Below, piece after piece: positions 14,086-21,510 of a DNA stretch of 44,961 bases. Source of the stretch: Candidatus Saccharimonadota bacterium. GTDB taxonomy: Bacteria > Patescibacteriota > Saccharimonadia > Saccharimonadales > Saccharimonadaceae. Made by a program: the position numbers and the translations under genes. The notes beneath the pieces were generated by a model that searched no databases, was not told the DNA's origin, and saw only the letters and a program-made list of their open reading frames with translations. The DNA is taken from positions 1 to 44,961 of the forward strand of contig JAFSNI010000005.1 in the NCBI GenBank assembly GCA_017447485.1. Reading direction: 5' to 3'. Position 1 is the first letter of the stretch. Each line of letters begins with the position of its first letter.

Positions 14086-16185
14086 TTATTTCGAATTTCG
14101 TTTCTCAATAATCTCGGCAGCTACGTTCGGTGGAACTTCCTCGTAAGCGAAGAGCTCCATCGAAGAGGCCGCGCGACCCTGAGTCATACCACGAAGATCA
14201 CCAGTATAACCAAAGAGGTTCGCGAGCGGGCAGAACGCCTTGATTAGCTTAGCGCCGCCGTTTAGGTCTTCCATCTCATCGATGCGACCACGGCGTGAGT
14301 TGATATCGCCAATTACGTCACCCATGAATTCCTCTGGAGTGGTAATTTCAAGTTTCATCACCGGCTCAAGCAGCACTGGATTTGCTTTCTTGATACCTTC
14401 GCGAGTTGCGAGCGCACCTGCGAGCGTAAACGCGAGCTCCGAGGAGTCGACATCATGATACGAACCATCGTAAAGCGTTGCTTTAACATCAACTACTGGG
14501 TAGCCAGCGATCACGCCGCCAGCCAAAGTATCTTCGATACCCTTCTGAACTGGTTTGCGGTATTCCTGAGGAACCACGCCACCTTTAATCATATCGATAA
14601 ACTCAAAGCCCTTACCTGGCTCGTTCGGCTCAAATTTGACCCAAACGTCACCATACTGACCACGACCACCAGATTGCTTGATGTGCTTACCTTGTGCTTC
14701 CGCCGTGCCGCGAATCGTCTCACGATACGCCACTTGTGGTGCACCAGTATTAGCCTCAACGCCATGTTCCCTCTTCAAGCGGTCGATAATAATCTCGAGA
14801 TGAAGCTCGCCCATACCCGAAATAATCGTTTGGCCAGTTTCTTCGTCGGTGTGGACGCGGAAGGTTGGATCTTCTTCGGCGAGTTTCGAGAGACCAAGAC
14901 CCATTTTCTCTTGGTCGGCCTTGGTTTTTGGCTCCACCGCAATCGATACCGGTGGATCCGGGAAGTCAATCGACTCTAGGAGAATTGGATGCGCCGGGCT
15001 ACAAATAGTAGTACCGGTCGTACAGTTCTTTAGTCCCACCACCGCCGCGATATCGCCAGCTTTAATCTCGGAAATCTCATTTCGGTCGTTTGCATACATC
15101 CGCACGAGACGCCCAATCCGTTCCTTGTCTCCAGTGGTCGCGTTCATCACCGTATCGCCAGATTTCAGCGTCCCAGCATATACACGAATAAAGATTAACT
15201 TACCTACGAACGGGTCGGTTGCAATCTTAAATGCGAGCGCGGTCAAAGGCTCGGAATTATCAGCTTTGCGCACAATTTGATCACCAGTCTTCGGGTCGGT
15301 ACCCACGGTCTGCCCCTGGTCGCGATCCAAAGGCGATGGCAGATAATCAGTCATCAAATCAAGCACCTTCTCTACAATCACACCGCGGCCATCGCCACCG
15401 GTAACGAGGAAGAAGTCGCCATCCAGCACGCGCTTGCGAAGTGCCGCCTTAAGCTCAATCTCAGTAATCGCCTCTTCGCCCTGGTTGAAGTACTTATCCA
15501 TCAGAGCTTCGTCCGCCTGGACCGCCTCTTCAACGAGCAAAGATCGCGCGTTCTTCGCCTTCTCAAGCATATCGGCCGGAATCTCGCCCACGGTCAACTC
15601 GTGGTCAGCATAATCTTTGTAGGTATACGCCTTCATATCAACGAGGTCAACTACGCCACAGATGTCTTTCTCAAAGCCAATTGGCAGATGAATTGCCACG
15701 GCATTTTTCGAGAGCCGCTTATGAATCGAATCAAGCGACTTGTAAAAATCGCCACCAATCTGGTTAATCTTGTTCACGAAACAAATGCGCGGAATCCCAT
15801 ATTTGGTCGCCTGGCGCCATACCGTTTCAGACTGCGCCTCAACACCCATTTTCCCATCGAACACCACTACTGCGCCATCCAGCACGCGAAGTGAGCGTTC
15901 CACCTCGGCCGTAAAGTCGATGTGGCCCGGGGTATCGATAATGTTAATCTGGTGGTTCTTCCAGTAAACCGTCACGGCCGCAGAGGTAATCGTAATCCCG
16001 CGTTCCTTTTCCTGTTCCATCCAGTCAGTCTCAGCACCACCGGTGCCGCCCTTCACGAGGTCAATTTTATGTTTAAGCCCGGTGCGATACAGAATCGCCT
16101 CGGAAGTCGTGGTTTTACCTGCATCAATGTGCGCAATAATACCAATATTGCGAAGCTTGTGTAGGTCGTTAATTTCAGTCGCCAT
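14086..16185 (-). CDS. fusA: Elongation factor G
   Basis: Translocation and ribosome-recycling GTPase, 699 aa, full length. G1 AHIDAGKTT, switch I with RGITITSAA, G3 DTPGHIDF and G4 NKIN are present, followed by domains II-V ending LFGYTGDLRGMTQGRASSM-like sequence (here GRAASSME). The open frame extends 15 codons upstream to GTG 16230, but the ATG at 16185 follows AAAGGAG closely and gives the canonical short N-terminus. Expressed from its own promoter; recycling with frr (36 kb) is the expected partnership. Confidence 0.97.
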   Translation of the reverse strand: MATEINDLHKLRNIGIIAHIDAGKTTTSEAILYRTGLKHKIDLVKGGTGGAETDWMEQEKERGITITSAAVTVYWKNHQINIIDTPGHIDFTAEVERSLRVLDGAVVVFDGKMGVEAQSETVWRQATKYGIPRICFVNKINQIGGDFYKSLDSIHKRLSKNAVAIHLPIGFEKDICGVVDLVDMKAYTYKDYADHELTVGEIPADMLEKAKNARSLLVEEAVQADEALMDKYFNQGEEAITEIELKAALRKRVLDGDFFLVTGGDGRGVIVEKVLDLMTDYLPSPLDRDQGQTVGTDPKTGDQIVRKADNSEPLTALAFKIATDPFVGKLIFIRVYAGTLKSGDTVMNATTGDKERIGRLVRMYANDRNEISEIKAGDIAAVVGLKNCTTGTTICSPAHPILLESIDFPDPPVSIAVEPKTKADQEKMGLGLSKLAEEDPTFRVHTDEETGQTIISGMGELHLEIIIDRLKREHGVEANTGAPQVAYRETIRGTAEAQGKHIKQSGGRGQYGDVWVKFEPNEPGKGFEFIDMIKGGVVPQEYRKPVQKGIEDTLAGGVIAGYPVVDVKATLYDGSYHDVDSSELAFTLAGALATREGIKKANPVLLEPVMKLEITTPEEFMGDVIGDINSRRGRIDEMEDLNGGAKLIKAFCPLANLFGYTGDLRGMTQGRAASSMELFAYEEVPPNVAAEIIEKRNSK

Positions 16186-16254
16186 ATGCTCCTTTATATT
16201 ATTATTTATACTGTTTTTCGAGCTCCACACTCAAAAACAAGACAGATTTTCCTC

Positions 16255-16283
16255 ATTATACCACACTTTTTCAATAATCACAA
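16255..16283 (-). promoter_or_regulatory. fusA promoter
   Basis: Minus-strand TTGTGA (16278-16283), 17-base spacer ending GTGTGG, TATAAT (16255-16260), then a leader of about 60 bases with AAAGGAG. Confidence 0.75.
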
Positions 16284-16309
16284 AAAATAGAGCCAGAAAA
16301 CAGCTCTAT
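16282..16309 (-). terminator. gatB operon terminator
   Basis: Minus-strand stem ATAGAGC/GCTCTAT with a T6 run. It lies about 23 bases after the gatB stop and just upstream of the fusA promoter, insulating the two units. Confidence 0.85.
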
Positions 16310-16332
16310 CTTTCCATTATATCATACTTATG

Positions 16333-17742
16333 CTATTTTGTCAACTTTTCCCTTAAAATCTGCTGCACAGCAGATGGATTTGCTTTGCCTTTAGACTCTT
16401 TCATTACTTGCCCCACCAAGAACCCAATCACTTTCTCCTCGCCGTTCCGGAAATCGTCCTGCGCCTTGGCCGTTTCTGGCTTTGCTAAAACTGCATCCAC
16501 AATCGCTTCCAGCGCCCCGAGGTCGTTTTCCTGAATTAAACCTAACTCTTTTGCGATGTTTCGTGCTCCCCGCCCCTTCATTTGCGGGTCAAACAGTCGC
16601 AAAAACACTTCTTTCGTCGCTGTGGACGACAATTCTTTCGCCGCGTTCATCTCCGCGAGCGTATTCAAATCTTCCGCGCTTGGCAAATCGTTCAAATACT
16701 CCGCCGACTTCTCTTCCGCCAAGAGCACTGACGCGAACAAATTAGACATTAACTTTACATTTTTTACTTCATCTAATTTTTGCATCAATTCTGGATAATC
16801 GAGCAATACTTCAAGCGTATCGCCAGCGATTATCTCGCCAAATTTCTCCCGATAATCCGCCGGCATCAGCGGAAAATCTTTCAACTGTTCTTCAATAAAC
16901 TCTGCAGATAAATTAATCGGTGGAATATCCGGCTCTGGCATATAGCGATAATCCTTCGCCTCTTCTTTCGAGCGCTGCCCGGTCGTCTCCCCCGTCGCAT
17001 CGCTCCAACCCCGCGTTTCCTGCACCACCTTTTCCCCGGCCTCCAAAATCTTCGTTTGCCGCTTAATCTCATACTCCACTGCCCGTTCCACGCTTCTAAA
17101 CGAGTTCAGGTTCTTAACCTCCGCCCGCGTTCCGAGTTTTTCAGAACCTTCCGGCGCCAGCGATACATTTACGTCGAACCGCATATTCCCATTATACAAA
17201 TCTCCATAAGTCACTCCAGCGTAGCGCATCAAACGCCAAAGTTCTTTACAATAATCATGCGCATCCTTCGCCGAGTGGATATCTGGTTGTGAAACAATTT
17301 CAATTAGCGGCGTATCAACTCGGTTTAAATCCACCAATGAATATGAGTCAAAGTGCGTCAACTTTCCCGCGTCGCCTTCAAGGTGCGCGTGCTCAATCCG
17401 AATCTGCGTCCCGCTCGGCAGCAGGACATACCCCGCCCCGATAATCGGATGATAAAATTGCGTAATCTGATAGCCTTTTGGCGAATCTGGGTAGAAATAG
17501 TGTTTCCGGTCAAACCGCGAAGACCGATTAATCTCGCAGTTCATTGCGCGCCCGGCTCGCACCGCGAATTTAATTGCCTCGCCATTTAGTCGCGGCAGCA
17601 TTCCCGGCAACGCATAATCAACTGGCGATACGCAAGAGTTTGGCTCTTTCCCGCGCGCATCGTTATCAACCTCAGAAAACAATTTAGTTTTGGTAGAAAG
17701 TTGTACGTGGCATTCAATGCCAATAGTCGGAATATATTTCAT
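16333..17742 (-). CDS. gatB: Asp-tRNA(Asn)/Glu-tRNA(Gln) amidotransferase subunit B
   Basis: tRNA-binding kinase/transamidase subunit, 469 aa, full length. N-terminal GIECHVQLSTKTKLF, the catalytic cradle with YALPGMLPRLN and DLNRVDTPLIEIVSQPD, RSVERAVEYEIKRQ, RSKEEAKDYRYMPEPDIPP and a C-terminal YqeY-like domain ending NPSAVQQILREKL are all clear. With GatA and GatC it converts mischarged Glu-tRNA(Gln) or Asp-tRNA(Asn). The start overlaps the stop of the preceding 139-aa gene as TAATG. Confidence 0.97.
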   Translation of the reverse strand: MKYIPTIGIECHVQLSTKTKLFSEVDNDARGKEPNSCVSPVDYALPGMLPRLNGEAIKFAVRAGRAMNCEINRSSRFDRKHYFYPDSPKGYQITQFYHPIIGAGYVLLPSGTQIRIEHAHLEGDAGKLTHFDSYSLVDLNRVDTPLIEIVSQPDIHSAKDAHDYCKELWRLMRYAGVTYGDLYNGNMRFDVNVSLAPEGSEKLGTRAEVKNLNSFRSVERAVEYEIKRQTKILEAGEKVVQETRGWSDATGETTGQRSKEEAKDYRYMPEPDIPPINLSAEFIEEQLKDFPLMPADYREKFGEIIAGDTLEVLLDYPELMQKLDEVKNVKLMSNLFASVLLAEEKSAEYLNDLPSAEDLNTLAEMNAAKELSSTATKEVFLRLFDPQMKGRGARNIAKELGLIQENDLGALEAIVDAVLAKPETAKAQDDFRNGEEKVIGFLVGQVMKESKGKANPSAVQQILREKLTK

Positions 17743-18161
17743 TAAATTGCTCCTAAATCTTTAAGTGCTTGTTTATAAATCGCAAGCGCCCCGGCTGCCT
17801 GCTTAAAACTGAGATCCATATCGTCTTCATGCGCAATCATGTTGCGAAGTTTATGTGCACGCCAAACTGCGTTAACATCCGAAAACTTATCGCCGGATTT
17901 CTTTAACCGTTCCCCCATCGTCTTTCCCGGCACACCCGCCTCCATCAGCGCCTTGTCTAAAAGTTTATCTCCACTGATAATCGTCATCGCAAACGTCGCT
18001 GGATTATTTTTGTTTAAACGATTCTCGATTTTTAAAAACCGGGTTTGATATTCCTCAACATCAAACTTATGCGCCCGTTTTTTAGTTAGCATCATTGCTA
18101 CAATCAAAAACACACCAACAATTACAATTGCAATAATAAAAGTTACCACCCCACCATTCAT
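17742..18161 (-). CDS. Membrane-anchored HEPN-like protein in the gat operon
   Basis: A 139-aa protein with one N-terminal transmembrane helix (residues 5-25) and a helical cytoplasmic domain. The motif LRNMIAHED holds R106 and H111, an Rx4H arrangement typical of HEPN-fold domains, many of which are RNases, though others only bind nucleotides or proteins. It sits between gatA (ATGA overlap, 18158-18161) and gatB (TAATG), so it is co-translated with the transamidase. A link to tRNA quality control is speculation. Family assignment is from the motif and all-alpha character only. Confidence 0.65.
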   Translation of the reverse strand: MNGGVVTFIIAIVIVGVFLIVAMMLTKKRAHKFDVEEYQTRFLKIENRLNKNNPATFAMTIISGDKLLDKALMEAGVPGKTMGERLKKSGDKFSDVNAVWRAHKLRNMIAHEDDMDLSFKQAAGALAIYKQALKDLGAI

Positions 18162-19531
18162 TTCGCTAACTCCTTGCTAAATTCAATTAAACTTTTATCG
18201 CTCCGCCGCGGCCCCACCAGCTGCAGACCAATCGGGAGGCCTGCTGCGTTTTTTCCTGCCGGGATCGCCAGCCCCGGCACGCCAGCGAGATTAAGCGACA
18301 CGCTCATCAAATCTTCAAGATACATCGCCACCGGGTCATCGACCTTTTCACCAAGCCGGAATGCCGGATTTGGCGAAACTGGTGTCAGGATAAAGTCGCA
18401 CTCAGAAAAGGCTTTCTCGTATTCTTTAATAATCAGTGTTCGCGCCTTGGCCGCCTTCAAGAAATAGGCATCATAAAAACCAGACGACAACACAAAGTTC
18501 CCAATCATGATGCGCCTTTTGTTTTCTGGCATAAACCCTTCGTCGCGAGTATTTTCGTATAGACCATCTAGGTCTTTTGAATCTTTAGAGCGAAAACCAT
18601 ACCGCACCCCGTCATAGCGTGAAAGATTACTTGCGACCTCCGCCGGCTGAATAATATAATATACGGCGAGTGCATACTTCAAAGTTGGCATCTCAATTTT
18701 AACAATCTCATAGCCCTTTGATTCCAAAAGTTCGCACTTTTCTTTCAATGCCTTCCGGATGTCCGCATCCACCACTTCATTATCAAAATCTTTTATAATC
18801 CCCACTCTTTTTACTTTTTTGACTTCGGAACTATTATAATAATCCGGCAAAGTCGTTAAGTCCTTCGGGTCTTGCCCCGCTGTAATCGACATCAAAAGAT
18901 CCATGTCTTCTGGCGTCTTCGTAAAGAACCCCATACAATCTGTCGAGGATGCCATCGCCACCACACCATAACGCGAAGTTGCCCCATAAGTTGGCTTCAG
19001 ACCATAGATGCCGTTAAACGAAGCCGGCTGCCGAATTGAACCACCCGTGTCTGAACCAGTCGCAAATTCGACAATACCAAGCGCCACTGCTACCGCCGAG
19101 CCACCTGAAGACCCGCCCGCCACTCGCTCGCGGTCTGCCGAGTTCAGGGTTGGTCCAAAATATGAGTTTTCGGTCGAGGAACCGTGCGCAAAAGCATCCA
19201 TGTTTGTTCGCCCAATCGCAATCGCGCCCTCGGCCTTCAATTTTTCTACCACGGTAGCCGTAATCGGCGACGTTAGCCCTTGCAACATATGTGCTCCGGC
19301 CGTCGTCTCGCCGTCCGGACTTAAGTAATTGTCCTTGAGCGCAAACGGCACTCCAGCCAGTCTTCCAACTTTTTCTCCGCGCGCAATTTTCGCGTCAATC
19401 TCCGCGGCCTGCGCCAAAGCCGCTTCTTCATTCATGGAGATAAAAACATGATAATCTTCAAACTCATGAGCTTTTCTTAAAGCTTCTTTCACTAAACTCA
19501 CTGCTGAAACTTCTTTACTTGCAATTCTCAT
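18158..19531 (-). CDS. gatA: Asp-tRNA(Asn)/Glu-tRNA(Gln) amidotransferase subunit A
   Basis: Amidase-signature subunit that releases ammonia from glutamine, 457 aa. The Ser-cisSer-Lys triad is present: Lys in PFALKDNYL, cis-Ser in AGGSSGGSAVAVALG and nucleophile Ser in GSDTGGSIRQPASFNG. The C-terminal part with YDGVRYGFR and LPIGLQLVGP is typical of GatA. Starts one base after the gatC stop and overlaps the HEPN-like gene by ATGA. Confidence 0.97.
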   Translation of the reverse strand: MRIASKEVSAVSLVKEALRKAHEFEDYHVFISMNEEAALAQAAEIDAKIARGEKVGRLAGVPFALKDNYLSPDGETTAGAHMLQGLTSPITATVVEKLKAEGAIAIGRTNMDAFAHGSSTENSYFGPTLNSADRERVAGGSSGGSAVAVALGIVEFATGSDTGGSIRQPASFNGIYGLKPTYGATSRYGVVAMASSTDCMGFFTKTPEDMDLLMSITAGQDPKDLTTLPDYYNSSEVKKVKRVGIIKDFDNEVVDADIRKALKEKCELLESKGYEIVKIEMPTLKYALAVYYIIQPAEVASNLSRYDGVRYGFRSKDSKDLDGLYENTRDEGFMPENKRRIMIGNFVLSSGFYDAYFLKAAKARTLIIKEYEKAFSECDFILTPVSPNPAFRLGEKVDDPVAMYLEDLMSVSLNLAGVPGLAIPAGKNAAGLPIGLQLVGPRRSDKSLIEFSKELAK

Positions 19532-19532
19532 A

Positions 19533-19820
19533 TTACAACACCTTTGGAACTTTAATTTGGTTATCTTTTTCTTCTTTGGTCAGCGCCAACAACTCTTCGC
19601 GCGAAGCATCCTGCGGTAAAACTTCATCTTCTCGCCAAACATTCTCCATTTCAAAAACCTGATAAGTTGGCTCGACATCATCAGTATTTAACTCATCAAG
19701 TTGAGAAATATATCTAATAATACTTTGCAAATCTTTTGTCAGGCCCTCAATCTCGCCCTCTTCAAGCGAAATATTTGAAAGTCCAGCCAAATGAATAATA
19801 TCCTCGCGTTTTATTTCCAT
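19533..19820 (-). CDS. gatC: Asp-tRNA(Asn)/Glu-tRNA(Gln) amidotransferase subunit C
   Basis: Small stabilising subunit of the transamidase, 95 aa, with HLAGLSNISLEEGEIEGLTKDLQSII and the ELNTDDVEPTYQV segment of the family. First gene of gatC-gatA-(HEPN-like)-gatB. The ATG lies exactly 7 bases after TGC-TATAAT, so its mRNA is predicted to be leaderless. Confidence 0.95.
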   Translation of the reverse strand: MEIKREDIIHLAGLSNISLEEGEIEGLTKDLQSIIRYISQLDELNTDDVEPTYQVFEMENVWREDEVLPQDASREELLALTKEEKDNQIKVPKVL

Positions 19821-19827
19821 ATCTTAA

Positions 19828-19833
19828 ATTATA
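19828..19833 (-). promoter_or_regulatory. gatCAB operon -10 box (leaderless)
   Basis: Minus-strand TGC-TATAAT, 7 bases before the gatC ATG, close behind the murJ stop codon. No good -35 (TATTCA at 17 bases). Confidence 0.75.
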
Positions 19834-19836
19834 GCA

Positions 19837-21477
19837 CTATTTAGCGTTTCTGAATAATACTTTTTTAATATAGCCAATAATTGGTTGTGCTTCCTCGAGG
19901 TTTAGGAAGTAGCTTGCGATTAGATAAGACAAAATTGACAACGCCGAAATCAATAAGAACTTTGGTACTGTAATCACGAGCGATGTGTCTGTCGCCATCA
20001 GTGGAATAAATTTTGTGAGCGAGAAAGCCACGCAGGCCGCCACCGCCGTAGCAATTAGCATCTTGAGAGTGGTTTTCCAAAAGTCTCGGTTTAAAATCTT
20101 ATGTTCGCTACGTCTTTGCAAAATAAATAATAATATGATAATCTCGATAATTGCGCCGATCGACTGTGCGAGGCCCAGCCCATCCACTCCCCAACCGAGG
20201 AAATAAAACCAAACTGAAAGCGCAATCGTTAGTCCAATCGCAATAATTGAAACCCGGAACGGCGTTTTGGTGTCTTGATAAGCATAAAAACCGCGCGAGG
20301 CAATATGAAAAACGCTCCGCGCAAAAATTGCAATACATAAAGTGCCAAGCACAGACGCAATTGTCCCGTTGCTATCATTATTACCGATATTAGAAATGAA
20401 ACTCGTGACATATCCGCGCGTAAAGAACGCAATCGCCGCTACGGGCAGGGCAATCCATAAAATCATCCTGAGCGCCTTCCGGAAAGTATTATAGAACTCG
20501 CTTTTATCTCCCGACCCTAGCTCTTCGGTCAGTTTTGGGAAAAATGCTGTCGAGATCGCCACACCAATTAAATTCACCGGCATTTGATGAAGCGACGACG
20601 CTTGGTTAAACGATCGCACCGCTCCCGCACCCATCCGTGACGACAAATTTGTATTTACGATCGCGTTGACATAGTCAATTCCCTGGTCAAGCGATCGTGG
20701 CGGCAACAACTTTAAAATCGTGCGAAAGCCTTGATTTTTCCAATAAATCTTAAAATCATAATCAAATCCTAGCCCAAACAACCCAATCAAAGACACGATT
20801 AGCTGCATCACTGCGCCCAGAATCACGCCAATTGCTACCCCCATAATCCCGCCCTCAAAAATCTGCACGCCAAATAAATTGATACCACCGGTAAACCAAG
20901 TAATACCAATAATGATACCTATATTATATATAGCGGGTGCAAACGCATAGAATACAAACCTTCCGACCGCCTGCTGGACTGAGGTTAAAACCGTCGCAAT
21001 CGAGAATAAAAACGGGTTAATTGCAATCACGCGCGTCATGTTGATTGCTAGAATCATCCCTGACTCGTCTAGTCCCGGCGAAACCACGTAGCGGATCAAA
21101 GGGTCCGCAAAAATCATAATCAAGACCGAAGTAATTAAAGTCAGGAGTGCAAGCAAATTCAAAAGTGACGATGAAAGTTCCCATGCTGATTTCTTATTTC
21201 CGGTAATTAGCCTTTGGTTAAAAACTGGAATAAATGAAACCGCGAGCGCCCCTGAAGTTAAAATAAAAAACATAAAATCCGGGATTGTAAACGCCGCCGT
21301 ATAGGCGTCAATTCCAGTTGGATAAGTTCCGAGATAATACGAGTTTAAAAGTCGGTCGCGAAAAAGCCCCAAGAGTGCCGAAATCAAAGTCGAACTCGCC
21401 AGCACAATCGCCGCCGACTTCACCGACATCTTTGCATTTGCCATTGCCACAACTGACCGAAACTTAAACTTTTTCAT
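19837..21477 (-). CDS. murJ: Lipid II flippase MurJ
   Basis: Polytopic MOP-superfamily flippase that moves lipid II across the membrane, 546 aa with about 14 hydrophobic helices. Family features: SAALGLFRDRLL-like start (here LISALLGLFRDRLLNSYYLG), FIPVFNQRL, and the SLHQMPVNLIGVAISTAFFPKL block. The frame is open to 21744, but those 89 codons are antisense to the PBP gene and read as low-complexity Phe-rich sequence; the ATG at 21477 is 6 bases after TGT-TATAAT and gives the normal N-terminus. Divergent from the PBP gene with only 33 bases between start codons. Confidence 0.95.
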   Translation of the reverse strand: MKKFKFRSVVAMANAKMSVKSAAIVLASSTLISALLGLFRDRLLNSYYLGTYPTGIDAYTAAFTIPDFMFFILTSGALAVSFIPVFNQRLITGNKKSAWELSSSLLNLLALLTLITSVLIMIFADPLIRYVVSPGLDESGMILAINMTRVIAINPFLFSIATVLTSVQQAVGRFVFYAFAPAIYNIGIIIGITWFTGGINLFGVQIFEGGIMGVAIGVILGAVMQLIVSLIGLFGLGFDYDFKIYWKNQGFRTILKLLPPRSLDQGIDYVNAIVNTNLSSRMGAGAVRSFNQASSLHQMPVNLIGVAISTAFFPKLTEELGSGDKSEFYNTFRKALRMILWIALPVAAIAFFTRGYVTSFISNIGNNDSNGTIASVLGTLCIAIFARSVFHIASRGFYAYQDTKTPFRVSIIAIGLTIALSVWFYFLGWGVDGLGLAQSIGAIIEIIILLFILQRRSEHKILNRDFWKTTLKMLIATAVAACVAFSLTKFIPLMATDTSLVITVPKFLLISALSILSYLIASYFLNLEEAQPIIGYIKKVLFRNAK

Positions 21478-21483
21478 ATAATC

Positions 21484-21503
21484 ATTATAACACGTGATAT
21501 AAT
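21484..21503. promoter_or_regulatory. Back-to-back -10 boxes of murJ and the PBP gene
   Basis: Minus strand TGT-TATAAT (21484-21489), 6 bases before the murJ ATG; plus strand TGA-TATAAT (21498-21503), 7 bases before the PBP ATG. Both mRNAs are predicted leaderless, and the two promoters cannot be bound at the same time. Confidence 0.75.
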
Positions 21504-21510
21504 AATATAT

